Source of the DNA: Ruminococcus sp. UBA5884
GTDB lineage: Bacteria > Bacillota > Clostridia > Oscillospirales > Ruminococcaceae
DNA: 15,926 nt
Assembly: GCA_002431975.1 (NCBI GenBank)
Contig: DJFA01000034.1
Coordinates: 6,865-22,790 of the forward strand
Direction of reading: 5' to 3'
This document shows positions 1-8,076 of this stretch, in pieces. The translations under genes were made by a program, and so were the position numbers. How positions within the stretch are numbered: the first letter of the stretch is position 1; every line of letters begins with the position of its first letter. The notes beneath the pieces are model-generated. The model had not been told where the DNA came from. It saw only the letters and a program-made list of their open reading frames with translations, and did no database searches.

Positions 1-102
1 AGCCTCTGGTCAGGGGTGCGGGGACGAAGTCCCTGCCCTTTAATGTTTTTAAGTTTTTTGTCAAACTTTTTTTGAAAAAAGTTTGAGCAAACGTAGTTTG
101 CT
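1..102. repeat. Palindrome-rich intergenic segment, candidate dispersed repeat
   Basis: Three hairpins stand in a row. A GC-rich one has the core GGGAC-GAA-GTCCC (21-33), with flanking AGGGG and GCCC able to extend the stem. An AT-rich palindrome (61-86) pairs TCAAACTTTTT with AAAAAGTTTGA. A third is AGCAAAC-GTA-GTTTGCT (86-102). T-runs lie between the first two (45-59). No reading frame is apparent. Such modular palindromes often mark dispersed intergenic repeats in Clostridia. Alternatively, the first hairpin plus T-runs could be the terminator of a gene to the left of the window. The segment may be cut by the window edge. The hairpins are seen directly; repeat status is inference. Confidence 0.45.
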
Positions 103-180
103 GAATTTAGTGCAAGCTTAAAGTTTTAGAATTTATAAGGTACTACAAAATGAATCTGTATTTATTTAATCATATTTTAC

Positions 181-209
181 TTGATTTTTTTCCTTTATAT
201 TGATATAAT
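181..209 (+). promoter_or_regulatory. Promoter of the murD operon
   Basis: The -35 box is TTGATT (181-186) and the -10 box is TATAAT (204-209). The spacer is 17 bp, with an extended -10 TG at 201-202. Transcription would start near 216. The leader then has a small stem, GGCTG (220-224) with CAGCC (236-240), before the AGGAGG ribosome site at 261-266. No other promoter is visible before the five-gene run, so this one probably drives the whole operon. Confidence 0.8.
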
Positions 210-275
210 ATAAAAGTACGGCTGTTTTACAGATTCAGCCTTAAACTATATAATTTTTTCAGGAGGCTTGTTTTC

Positions 276-1664
276 ATGAGCAGAGCAACCAGATTCTTTG
301 ACGAAACAAAAAACAGTCATGTGGCTGTTATAGGTACAGGAGTTTCAAATCATGATGTTATAAAATTATTCCTTGCTAAAGGATATCATGTAACCGTATG
401 CGATAAAAAATCACCTCAGCAGCTCGGTGATGTATATGATGAACTTAAAAATCTCGGTGCGGATTTTTCTCTCGGCGAAAATTATCTTGATGCTGTATTT
501 TCATGCGATATGATAGTACGCACTCCGGGTATGTATTACAATAACCCAGTTCTCACCGAGGCAAGAAAAAAAGGTATTGCTGTAACTTCTGAAATGGAGC
601 TTTTCTTTGACCTCTGCCCATGCAGAATATACGCTGTTACAGGTTCGGACGGAAAAACCACTACTACAACACTTATCAGCGAAATGCTTTCAAAAGCCGG
701 AAAAACTGTCCATAAGGGCGGAAATATCGGACGTGCTCTTTTCCCGATAATTGAGGATATAAAGGAAGATGATGTGGCTGTAGTCGAACTTTCAAGCTTT
801 CAGCTTCTCTCAATGAGAAAATCTCCTGATATTGCCGTAATTACAAATATTGCCCCGAATCATCTTGATGTTCACGGCACTATGGAGGAATATATTGATG
901 CAAAGAAAAATATTATTCTTCATCAGAATGCTTTCTCAAAAACTGTTCTCAATCTCGACAATGAAATAACTCATTCTCTTTCAGACCTTGTAAGAGGAAA
1001 ACTTGTTGAATTTTCAAGAAAAAGTATTCCTGAATGCGGTGCATTTCTTAATGATAAAAATATGCTCTGCTATAACGATTACGGAAAAATTACTGAAATA
1101 ATGAATGCTTCGGATATAAAAATCCCCGGAATCCATAATGTTGAAAACTATCTTACTGCAATATCTGCTGTATGGGGTGAGGTTTCAACAGATGATATGA
1201 TATCAGTTGCAAAACAGTTTGGCGGAGTTGAACACAGAATCGAATTTATCCGTGAAAAAGACGGCGTTAAATGGTTCAATGACAGTATTGCAACAAGTCC
1301 TACAAGAGTCCTTGCAGGTCTTAATTCATTCAGTCAGAAACTTATTGTAATAGCCGGCGGATATGATAAGAAAATCCCGTTTGAACCCCTTGCTGAACCT
1401 GTGAATCAGAAAGTAAAGGCTCTTATTCTCCTTGGAGTAACTGCTGACAAGATTGAAAAGGCTGTTACTGACTATGAGGGCTATAATCCTGAAAATCTTA
1501 AAATATACAGAGTTTCAACACTTGAGGAAGCTGTCGCAAAGGCTGACGAAATCTCTCATGAGGGCGATATAGTTACTCTTTCTCCTGCGTGTGCAAGCTT
1601 TGATATGTACCCGAACTTTGAAGCAAGAGGAAACCATTTTAAAAAACTTGTAAAGGAGCTTTGA
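276..1664 (+). CDS. murD: UDP-N-acetylmuramoyl-L-alanine--D-glutamate ligase
   Basis: This is the cytoplasmic Mur ligase that adds D-glutamate to UDP-MurNAc-L-Ala using ATP, the second peptide step of peptidoglycan precursor synthesis. The 462 residues fit the family length. The N-terminal Rossmann-like domain begins VAVIGTGVSNHD (16-27). The ATP-binding P-loop is GSDGKTTT (123-130). Next come ELSSFQL (171-177) and NIAPNHLDVHG (191-201), with K210 placed like the carbamylated lysine of the family. HRIEF (about 320) and FNDSIATSP (about 333) lead into the C-terminal domain, which carries the MurD signature SPACASFDM (about 436). The ATG follows AGGAGG with a 9-base gap. It is the first gene of a tight operon. 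No other cell-wall cluster genes are next to it, so it sits outside a classical dcw cluster; whether another murD exists elsewhere cannot be seen. Confidence 0.96.
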   Translation: MSRATRFFDETKNSHVAVIGTGVSNHDVIKLFLAKGYHVTVCDKKSPQQLGDVYDELKNLGADFSLGENYLDAVFSCDMIVRTPGMYYNNPVLTEARKKGIAVTSEMELFFDLCPCRIYAVTGSDGKTTTTTLISEMLSKAGKTVHKGGNIGRALFPIIEDIKEDDVAVVELSSFQLLSMRKSPDIAVITNIAPNHLDVHGTMEEYIDAKKNIILHQNAFSKTVLNLDNEITHSLSDLVRGKLVEFSRKSIPECGAFLNDKNMLCYNDYGKITEIMNASDIKIPGIHNVENYLTAISAVWGEVSTDDMISVAKQFGGVEHRIEFIREKDGVKWFNDSIATSPTRVLAGLNSFSQKLIVIAGGYDKKIPFEPLAEPVNQKVKALILLGVTADKIEKAVTDYEGYNPENLKIYRVSTLEEAVAKADEISHEGDIVTLSPACASFDMYPNFEARGNHFKKLVKEL

Positions 1665-1669
1665 ACCTT

Positions 1670-2692
1670 ATGAATCTTAAAAAGCTTGTTTTTTCTCTCG
1701 CTGATGCTGACGGAGTTTCAGGAAGCGAAAAAAATGCTGCTGAAACTGCTCTCGGATTCATAAAACAGTATTCCGATGATGCTTATATAAAAAATAATTC
1801 TGTGATATGCAATATAGGAAAACGCTCCGAAAACAAACCTCATGTTCTTATAGATGCCCATATTGACCAGATTGGCATGGTATGCTCATATATCACCGAT
1901 GACGGATTTATAAAAGTCGGAAATCTCGGCGGTCTTGACAGACGCATACTTGCCGCTCAGCAAGTCACAATTCACGGAAAAAAGGATATCTGCGGAATTA
2001 TATGCTCTGTTCCTCCTCATCTCTCTGACGGTGAAAAAAAAGTTCCTGCAATGTCCGATATAATCATAGATACAGGATTTTCTAAAAATCAGCTTGAGGA
2101 AATAGTGTCTTTAGGCGATGCAATATCATTCTCTCCGAAATGCAGAAATCTCCTCAACAGCCGTATTTCAGGAAAATCTCTTGATGACAGATGCGGTGTT
2201 GCGGCTGTAATCCGTATGCTTGATATCTTAAAAGATGATTTTGACAAGCTTTCATGCAGTCTTACAGTCCTTTTCTCATCTCAGGAGGAACTCGGAGAAC
2301 GTGGTGCGGCTGTTGCTGTATATGAGATAAATCCTGATATAGCTGTGGCTGTTGATGTAAGCTTTGCTCTTACTGCTGATGATTCCCGTGAAAAATGCGG
2401 AATTATGGGTAAAGGCTGTATGATTGGATTTGCTCCTGTTCTTGACAGACAGCTTTCAGAAAATCTTGTAAAAATTGCTGAAGATATGAAAATCCCTTAT
2501 CAGACCGAAGTAATGAACGGCTCTACCGGAACAAATGCCGACCGTTTCAGCGTTTCACGCTGCGGTGTGCGTACTGCTACCTGTTCCATACCTCTTAAAT
2601 ATATGCATACTCCGGCTGAAGAAACTGATATTGATGATATCGAAAATACAGCTCTTTTGCTTGCTGAATTTATCAGGAGGTGCGGAAAATAA
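1670..2692 (+). CDS. M42 family metallo-aminopeptidase (first of two)
   Basis: This is a predicted di-metal aminopeptidase of family M42 (glutamyl aminopeptidase/endoglucanase M/TET type), which trims peptides in the cytoplasm, usually as a large self-compartmentalised oligomer. It has 340 residues. The expected metal and catalytic positions are present: DAHID (H64, D66), LDDR (D172/D173), QEELGERGA (general base E206, metal ligand E207), VDV (D229) and MHTPAE (H313). The ATG at 1670 is preferred because AGGAG (1654-1658) lies 11 bases upstream; an in-frame TTG at 1661 would sit almost on the ribosome site. It begins 5 bp after murD. The next gene is a diverged paralogue of the same length, with Glu rather than Asp at the D229 position. 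Substrate specificity cannot be read from sequence. Confidence 0.92.
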   Translation: MNLKKLVFSLADADGVSGSEKNAAETALGFIKQYSDDAYIKNNSVICNIGKRSENKPHVLIDAHIDQIGMVCSYITDDGFIKVGNLGGLDRRILAAQQVTIHGKKDICGIICSVPPHLSDGEKKVPAMSDIIIDTGFSKNQLEEIVSLGDAISFSPKCRNLLNSRISGKSLDDRCGVAAVIRMLDILKDDFDKLSCSLTVLFSSQEELGERGAAVAVYEINPDIAVAVDVSFALTADDSREKCGIMGKGCMIGFAPVLDRQLSENLVKIAEDMKIPYQTEVMNGSTGTNADRFSVSRCGVRTATCSIPLKYMHTPAEETDIDDIENTALLLAEFIRRCGK

Positions 2693-3711
2693 TGCTTGAA
2701 CATCTTGAAAAACTCTGTATGCTCAGCGGCATATCAGGCGATGAAGGCTGCGTAAGGGATTATATATGCAGTCAGATAGACGGAAAATGTGAATATAAAA
2801 CTGATAATCTCGGAAATATTATCGCTTTCAAAAAAGGCAGAAAAATTCCTTCAAAAAAGCTCCTCATTGACGCTCATATGGACGAGGTAGGCTTTATTGT
2901 GACATATATAAAAGATGACGGAACTCTTGCATTTGCTCCTGTAGGCGGAATAGATGTTTCCGTTGTGACCGGCAGACACGTTTTAGTCGGAAAAAATCAT
3001 TTGAACGGCATTATCGGCTCAAAAGCTGTTCACAATCTCTCAGATGATGAAAAGGATAAATTTCCGTCATTTAAAAATCTTTATATAGATATAGGTGCAA
3101 AAAATAAGGAAGATGCTTCTGGATATGTCAGGGCAGGCGACAGCGTATGTTTTGATTCGGAATATATCATGTTCGGTGATGATAAAATAAAATGTAAGGC
3201 GATTGATGACCGTGCAGGCTGTGCGATACTTATCGACCTTATAAACAGCGATATCGAATATGACACTTATTTCTCATTCAGCGTTCAGGAGGAAGTGGGT
3301 CTCAGAGGTGCTAAAACAGCTGCTTTTGCGGTTAATCCCGATTTTGCAGTAATAGCTGAAACTACTACTGCGGCTGATATATACGGTGCTGCTGACGAAA
3401 AACGTGTATGCGAACTCGGAAAAGGTGCTGTAGTTTCATTTATGGACAGAAGCACTCTTTATGACAGGGAGCTTTTTAATCTCGCTTTTGCTGCTGCAAA
3501 GGAAAAAAATATACCATGTCAGACAAAATCAATGGTTGCAGGCGGAAATAACAGCGGTGCTGTACATCTTTCCGGAAACGGCGTGAGAACTCTTGCTGTT
3601 TCTGCTCCGTGCAGATATCTCCATTCACCGTCATGCGTTGTGAAATATTCAGACATCGAAGCCTGCGAAAATCTGATTATGGAAATGATTTCAAGGATTC
3701 AGAGCTTATGA
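2692..3711 (+). CDS. M42 family metallo-aminopeptidase (second of two)
   Basis: This is the second predicted M42 aminopeptidase, with 339 residues. The ligand set is complete: DAHMDEVGF (H62, D64), IDDRAG (D172/D173), QEEVGLRGA (E200, E201), AETTTAAD (E223) and LHSPS (H311). The E223 context resembles the E-x-TTAAD form of many M42 enzymes, whereas the upstream paralogue has an Asp there. Overall the two proteins share the fold and motifs but little else at a glance, so this is an old duplication rather than a recent one. The ATG shares one base with the previous stop (TAATG). AGGAGG (2675-2680) lies 11 bases upstream. An in-frame GTG at 2680 overlaps that ribosome site and is rejected as a start. 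The pair may form mixed oligomers, as some archaeal TET peptidases do; that is inference. Confidence 0.92.
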   Translation: MLEHLEKLCMLSGISGDEGCVRDYICSQIDGKCEYKTDNLGNIIAFKKGRKIPSKKLLIDAHMDEVGFIVTYIKDDGTLAFAPVGGIDVSVVTGRHVLVGKNHLNGIIGSKAVHNLSDDEKDKFPSFKNLYIDIGAKNKEDASGYVRAGDSVCFDSEYIMFGDDKIKCKAIDDRAGCAILIDLINSDIEYDTYFSFSVQEEVGLRGAKTAAFAVNPDFAVIAETTTAADIYGAADEKRVCELGKGAVVSFMDRSTLYDRELFNLAFAAAKEKNIPCQTKSMVAGGNNSGAVHLSGNGVRTLAVSAPCRYLHSPSCVVKYSDIEACENLIMEMISRIQSL

Positions 3712-4457
3712 TAAAACAAATTGATAATATTAATCAGGCAGACAGAAACTATCTTGTAAAAAGCTATTACGGCAGAAAATTCCTTGCCTATCTTCAGGCT
3801 TACGGCACGGATTACGATTTCTGCCGCTTCTTCAGGCTCGAATATGATAACTGTACAGGTTATATGTTCCAGATAAATGCAACTTTAGTAGTCTGTGCAG
3901 ACCATGAGTTCCCAGCCGGCGAACTCGAACAGTTTATCCTTATGAATCTTCCGTACAGAGTTGAAGCTCCTTCATATGTTCTGAAAAATATTGAAAATAT
4001 TGAAGGATACCATAAGCTTAAACGCACTCAGTTTGAATTTTCGGAGCATATGCCGGAACATTTCAATGAAGCTGAACTTGAGGAAAATCCTAAACTCGAT
4101 GAGGCTTATGCGATAATTACCGAGGGTTTTCCCAATATGAAAAACTATGGTCTGTGGATAACTGAAAATTCTCACAGAATACGCAGGGGAATAAGCCGTA
4201 TATACCTTTATAAAAAATGTACAACCGCTACAGTAATCTATGATGTTGATGACCATGTTCTGATTGGGCAGGTCGCTACAAGAGAATCTGCAAGAGGAAA
4301 CGGCTATGCCCGTGAACTGCTTTACTGGCTCGGTCATAAATTACGCCTTCAGGGTAAAAAAATTTCACTCTTTGCCCTTGATTACCGTGAAAGCTTCTAT
4401 CATGAAATCGGTTTTAAGGAAATCAGCGTTGAATGTGTGATTGAAAGGAAATTATAA
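3708..4457 (+). CDS. GNAT family N-acetyltransferase
   Basis: This is a predicted acetyl-CoA-dependent N-acetyltransferase of 249 residues. The C-terminal part carries the GNAT fold signals: a beta strand with HVLIGQVATRE (183-193), the acetyl-CoA pyrophosphate loop RGNGYA (196-201) starting the following helix, and YHEIGF (231-236), typical of the last motif. The N-terminal half (1-150) has no motif I recognise and may be a degenerate second GNAT-like domain or a substrate-binding part. The ATG at 3708 overlaps the previous stop by 4 bp (ATGA), with AAGGA about 10 bases upstream; longer in-frame extension into the M42 gene is unlikely. Substrate is unknown: protein N-terminus, amino acid or small amine are all possible. 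Co-expression with peptidases and a Mgl-type enzyme suggests an amino-acid or peptide role, which is inference. Confidence 0.85.
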   Translation: MIKQIDNINQADRNYLVKSYYGRKFLAYLQAYGTDYDFCRFFRLEYDNCTGYMFQINATLVVCADHEFPAGELEQFILMNLPYRVEAPSYVLKNIENIEGYHKLKRTQFEFSEHMPEHFNEAELEENPKLDEAYAIITEGFPNMKNYGLWITENSHRIRRGISRIYLYKKCTTATVIYDVDDHVLIGQVATRESARGNGYARELLYWLGHKLRLQGKKISLFALDYRESFYHEIGFKEISVECVIERKL

Positions 4458-5731
4458 TGTTTGATAACTCATTTTTTAATTTTGATGATAAACTTATCAC
4501 CCTTGCAAGGGATACTGAAAATTCATGTGCATTAAGCCTTGCAGGCTGCGACAAGACCGCTGAATACAACGGTTCAAAGGTTCTTTCAGCATTTATTAAA
4601 AATCGTGTCAGCGAATCATGCTTCTATGGAAGTTCCGGCTATGGCTATGGTGATGTCGGAAGGGATATTCTCGATAAGGTGTATTCAGATGTTTTCGGTA
4701 CGGAAGATGCTCTGGTAAGACATAATTTCGTATCAGGTACTCATGCTCTTTCAACCGCTCTTTTCGGAGTCCTCAGAACAGGTGACAAAATCGTTTCAGT
4801 TACCGGAAAACCATACGATACTCTTGAAGAAGTAATAGGTATATCAGGAGATAAGGGAAACGGCTCTCTTATGGATTACGGCATTGAATACTCTCAGGTT
4901 GACCTCCTCGAAAACGGAAAACCTGACCTTGAAGCAATTCCTGATGCCGTAAAAGGTGCTAAAGTCGCATATATCCAGCGTTCAAGAGGCTATTCCTTAA
5001 GACCTGCACTCCTTATATCAGATATCGAAAAAATTACTGAAGCTGTACGCTCATCAAATCCTGATGCAATTATCATGGTTGACAACTGCTATGGCGAATT
5101 TGTCGAAAAATCCGAACCGTCACAGGCTGGTGCTGACCTCGTTATAGGCTCGCTTATCAAAAATGCCGGCGGCGGAATTGCAAGCACAGGCGGCTACATT
5201 GCAGGCAGAAAAGACCTCGTTGAACTCTGCTCATATCGTCTTACCTGCGTCGGAATGGGCAAGGAGGTAGGCTGCACTCTCAGTCAGAACAAGGAAATGT
5301 TTATGGGTCTTTTTATGGCTCCTGATGTAGTTGCAAATGCTCTTAAAACTTCTGTTTTTGCCTCTGAAATCTTTACAAAGCTCGGATTTGAATGCTTCCC
5401 TAAGAAAAATGAACAGAGAGGCGACATAGTTGCTGCTATAAAACTCGGAAATGAAGAACTCCTGACCGCTTTCTGTCAGGGTATCCAGAAAGGTGCTCCG
5501 ATTGACTCGTTTGTAGTCCCTGAACCCTGGGATATGCCAGGCTACAGCAGTAAAGTCATAATGGCTGCCGGTGCTTTCAATATGGGTGCTTCAATTGAAC
5601 TTTCCGCTGATGCTCCTCTGAGAGAACCTTATGCTGTATGGCTTCAGGGCGGAATCACATATACAAGCGGCAAAATAGGAATTATGCTCGCTGTTCAGGA
5701 AATGATGAACAGAGGTCTTGTTACCCTCTGA
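4457..5731 (+). CDS. Methionine gamma-lyase/aluminium-resistance family PLP protein
   Basis: This is a 424-residue fold-type I PLP-dependent protein of the family annotated as methionine gamma-lyase-like or aluminium resistance protein (Bacillus YnbB type). Visible features are YGYGDVGRD (62-70), the cofactor-stacking region VSGTHALSTALFG (92-104), the PLP-pyridine aspartate in MVDNCYGEF (D209), and the Schiff-base lysine in GSLIKNAGGG (K235). A glycine-rich STGGYIAGR segment follows. Members are thought to act on sulphur amino acids by C-S bond cleavage, but the true substrate of this subfamily is poorly settled. Its ATG shares one base with the acetyltransferase stop (TAATG), with AAAGGA at 4445-4450. 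It is the last gene of the operon. No convincing intrinsic terminator follows. Confidence 0.9.
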   Translation: MFDNSFFNFDDKLITLARDTENSCALSLAGCDKTAEYNGSKVLSAFIKNRVSESCFYGSSGYGYGDVGRDILDKVYSDVFGTEDALVRHNFVSGTHALSTALFGVLRTGDKIVSVTGKPYDTLEEVIGISGDKGNGSLMDYGIEYSQVDLLENGKPDLEAIPDAVKGAKVAYIQRSRGYSLRPALLISDIEKITEAVRSSNPDAIIMVDNCYGEFVEKSEPSQAGADLVIGSLIKNAGGGIASTGGYIAGRKDLVELCSYRLTCVGMGKEVGCTLSQNKEMFMGLFMAPDVVANALKTSVFASEIFTKLGFECFPKKNEQRGDIVAAIKLGNEELLTAFCQGIQKGAPIDSFVVPEPWDMPGYSSKVIMAAGAFNMGASIELSADAPLREPYAVWLQGGITYTSGKIGIMLAVQEMMNRGLVTL

Positions 5732-5843
5732 TGACTTGTTTATAAATTGGTTTCATGGATTGAAAAAAATATTGATAATCGTTAAAAAATATTACAGAAA
5801 TAATACAATTGCGGTTTTATTTCCGTTTTCAATGCTAAAAAAG
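5732..5843. other. AT-rich intergenic gap after the murD operon
   Basis: It holds no gene. Nested weak inverted repeats are present: ATTGAAAA (5759-5766) with TTTTCAAT (5826-5833), and GAAATAA (5797-5803) with TTATTTC (5817-5823). The stems are nearly all A-T and no proper U-tract follows, so I do not call a terminator. Some read-through into the next gene is possible. Confidence 0.4.
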
Positions 5844-5872
5844 TTGACAATCTGAAAAATTGCTGTTATGAT
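5844..5872 (+). promoter_or_regulatory. Near-consensus promoter of the pseudokinase gene
   Basis: A perfect -35 TTGACA (5844-5849), a 17-bp spacer and -10 TATGAT (5867-5872) are present, with an extended -10 TG at 5864-5865. The predicted start near 5879 gives a short leader of about 30 bases before the TTG start. This is one of the two strongest-looking promoters in the window. Confidence 0.88.
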
Positions 5873-5908
5873 ATTTTAGGTACAATCAATGGAACAGGAG
5901 GGTTTGCT

Positions 5909-7939
5909 TTGGTAGAAAATAAACTTTGCTACGGCTGTATGAAAAATATCGGAAATGCCGTTGTCTGCCCTGAATGCGGATATGACAGAAATTCTGCAAA
6001 TCCGCTGCCTTACCTTGCTGCCGGCACTCTGCTCAATGACAGATATATTGTCGGCAAGCTTCTGCATCATAACGGTGAAAGTGCAGATTATATTGCTTAT
6101 GACAAAACACTTGCCTGTAAAATATTAATTAAGGAATATATGCCCGAAAACCTCTGCTCAAGAGATAAAGACGGTCTTGCAGTCAATGCAAATCATAATC
6201 AGAAAGTTCAGTATAAGGCTCTTATGGACGAATTTGCTGAACTTAACCGCTCAATCGCAAAAATGAGAACTATAAGCCATATTACTCCGGTTACGGATAT
6301 CTTTTCAGCAAATAATACCGTATATGCTGTATTTGAATATATCGAGAGCATAAGCCTTCTCGAATACTTAAAGGAAAATGCCGGAGAACTTACCTGGGAA
6401 CAGGTTTCAAAAATGCTCCCGCCGTTTTTCACTACTCTAAGCCTTATCCACAATGCCGGAATAGTCCACAGAGGCATAAGTCCCGAAACTATTATGGTAA
6501 CCGAAAAAGGCGAACTAAGACTTACAGGATTCAGTATATCGGCTCTCAGAACTATCAATACAGAGATAAATTCTGAACTCTTTCATGGATATTCTGCTCC
6601 CGAACAGTATTCACTCAGCGGCTGGCAGGGAACATGGACGGACGTTTACGGCATATCCGCCGTTCTTTACAGAATACTTACCGGCTGTCGTCCTACTGAG
6701 GCTCAGACAAGAATTACAAATGACAGCCTTTGTTCTCCTCATGAGATAAATCCAAATATCTCTGAAAACGTTTCAAAAACTATTATGGAAGGCCTTGCTG
6801 TCAGAAATGATGACAGAATCCAGACCGTTACCCAGCTTGTCACTAAACTTTTTGAAGAAAACGGTGAGGCGGAGAAAATTACCCGCACAAGTACTGCTAC
6901 TATTGCTATACCTCGTCAGATTGCTGAACCTAAACAGCAGCATCACAGACCTGTAAGACGTGAGGAGAGAATTGCTGCTGCTGAAACTGCCAGCGAAGCA
7001 GAAACTATTTCAACTCTTGACAGAGTTAAAGTTCCTCTTATGATAGGCGTTCTGCTGATTGCTATTTTCCTCGTTATCGGAATAATCTGCATGGCGTTCT
7101 TCTCCGGTGGTGGAGATGATGATATTGACCTCTCAATATACGGAAATTCTTCCTCATCTCTTGACAACGTTATCGAAATGACAGGCACTGACGGCGAAAT
7201 AATTACCGGTCTGACCGGCGACAGCGATATGCCGCAGCTTGTCGGATACAAATATGATGAAGTCGCTGAATCATCAACTTTCCTCGGCTGGCTCGTCATA
7301 GAACCTAAATATGAATATAATGACAGAGTTGAAAAAGGTATAATTACTGAACAGTCCATTCCCGCAGGCAGCAAATTCTCAAGCGGCAGCACTGTTACAG
7401 TTACTGTAAGCAACGGCCCTGCAAAGGTCGAAATCCCTGATTATATGCTTACTTCCTACAGCTCATACAAATATGAGGAATACTTTAAACTGCTTGAAGA
7501 CCTTGGCATTGAGTATGAACCAAAACCTGAAGTAAACTGGGGCTATGCTGACGGTTATGTAATCGGTATATCAGTTGACGGTGAGTCAGTCAAGGGCGGC
7601 GATATCATCAACCTTAAAGATGGTGAAGTCCTTGAAGTAAGATATACTGACAACTATAAAAATTCTCAGACTTACTATTATCAGAATACTGAAAAAAATA
7701 CTGAGGAAAATCAGGACGATGATAACAACGTTCAGACTACAAAGGCTCATGTCTGGACTAATCCTCCTGCAACACAAGCTCCTCCTAAACCGACAGAACC
7801 TCCGGTTATAGTAACAGAACCTCCGGCTACTCATGCCCCTGAACCTGTTGTTACAGAAGCTCCTGCTCCTGACCCCGAACCTGTCGAACCGCCTGCGGAT
7901 AATCCTCCGGCTGACAATAATGATAATAATGCTGAATAA
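5909..7939 (+). CDS. Zinc-ribbon, PASTA-type membrane pseudokinase
   Basis: The 676 residues form these parts in order: a CxxC/CxxC zinc ribbon (C7, C10, C20, C23); a Hanks-type kinase fold (about 46-315); one membrane helix (about 374-398); two PASTA-like repeats (about 440-503 and 506-582); and a Pro/Thr/Glu-rich tail (about 610-676). The kinase inside and the PASTA part outside would match PrkC/PknB-type receptors that sense cell-wall fragments. However, the catalytic core is broken. The glycine loop is gone (HHNGESADY, 53-61), HRD reads HRG (187-189), the following Asn is Thr (T194), and DFG reads GFS (207-209). K75, APE (230-232) and DVY (245-247) remain. I therefore predict a pseudokinase. 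The TTG start has AGGAGG (5896-5901) 7 bases upstream and keeps the zinc ribbon; the next in-frame ATG (5939) would lose C7 and C10. It is transcribed alone, from its own promoter to its own terminator. Confidence 0.88.
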   Translation: MVENKLCYGCMKNIGNAVVCPECGYDRNSANPLPYLAAGTLLNDRYIVGKLLHHNGESADYIAYDKTLACKILIKEYMPENLCSRDKDGLAVNANHNQKVQYKALMDEFAELNRSIAKMRTISHITPVTDIFSANNTVYAVFEYIESISLLEYLKENAGELTWEQVSKMLPPFFTTLSLIHNAGIVHRGISPETIMVTEKGELRLTGFSISALRTINTEINSELFHGYSAPEQYSLSGWQGTWTDVYGISAVLYRILTGCRPTEAQTRITNDSLCSPHEINPNISENVSKTIMEGLAVRNDDRIQTVTQLVTKLFEENGEAEKITRTSTATIAIPRQIAEPKQQHHRPVRREERIAAAETASEAETISTLDRVKVPLMIGVLLIAIFLVIGIICMAFFSGGGDDDIDLSIYGNSSSSLDNVIEMTGTDGEIITGLTGDSDMPQLVGYKYDEVAESSTFLGWLVIEPKYEYNDRVEKGIITEQSIPAGSKFSSGSTVTVTVSNGPAKVEIPDYMLTSYSSYKYEEYFKLLEDLGIEYEPKPEVNWGYADGYVIGISVDGESVKGGDIINLKDGEVLEVRYTDNYKNSQTYYYQNTEKNTEENQDDDNNVQTTKAHVWTNPPATQAPPKPTEPPVIVTEPPATHAPEPVVTEAPAPDPEPVEPPADNPPADNNDNNAE

Positions 7940-7946
7940 TTTTTCC

Positions 7947-7975
7947 AGAGGGATGCTCCGGCATTCCTCTTTTTT
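7947..7975 (+). terminator. Intrinsic terminator of the pseudokinase gene
   Basis: A 10-bp stem (7947-7956 with 7961-7970, one G-U pair) closes a TCCG tetraloop and is followed at once by a T-run (7970-7975). It begins 7 bases after the TAA stop. This is a textbook Rho-independent terminator. Confidence 0.93.
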
Positions 7976-8006
7976 ATCATATTTTTAAAAATTCATAAAA
8001 AATATG

Positions 8007-8035
8007 TAGAATTTTTTATGATAATATGCTATAAT
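8007..8035 (+). promoter_or_regulatory. Extended -10 promoter of the DUF4026-like gene
   Basis: A perfect TATAAT (8030-8035) is preceded by TG at 8027-8028, an extended -10. The -35 position at 17-bp spacing reads TAGAAT (8007-8012) and is weak. Recognition probably rests mainly on the extended -10. The start would fall near 8042. Confidence 0.75.
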
Positions 8036-8076
8036 TGTTTTTATAATCACTATAACTTTTTTAGGAGGAATTTTTT

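Noticed and set aside
3609..3707. A longer acetyltransferase with a 33-residue extension into the M42 gene
   Set aside because: The extension lies wholly inside the conserved M42 C-terminus, has no GNAT-like sequence, and the ATG at 3708 has both a ribosome site and the ATGA overlap typical here.
3972..4337. A 121-residue frame on the - strand inside the acetyltransferase gene
   Set aside because: It has no ribosome site, domain or promoter, and the + strand frame is clearly coding.
5759..5833. Nested inverted repeats after the Mgl-family gene as a terminator
   Set aside because: The stems are short and almost all A-T, with large loops and no U-tract directly after.
6943..7413. A 156-residue - strand frame inside the pseudokinase gene
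   Set aside because: It lies opposite the membrane helix and first PASTA repeat, with low-complexity Ser/Ile/Pro content. It is a shadow of the real gene.
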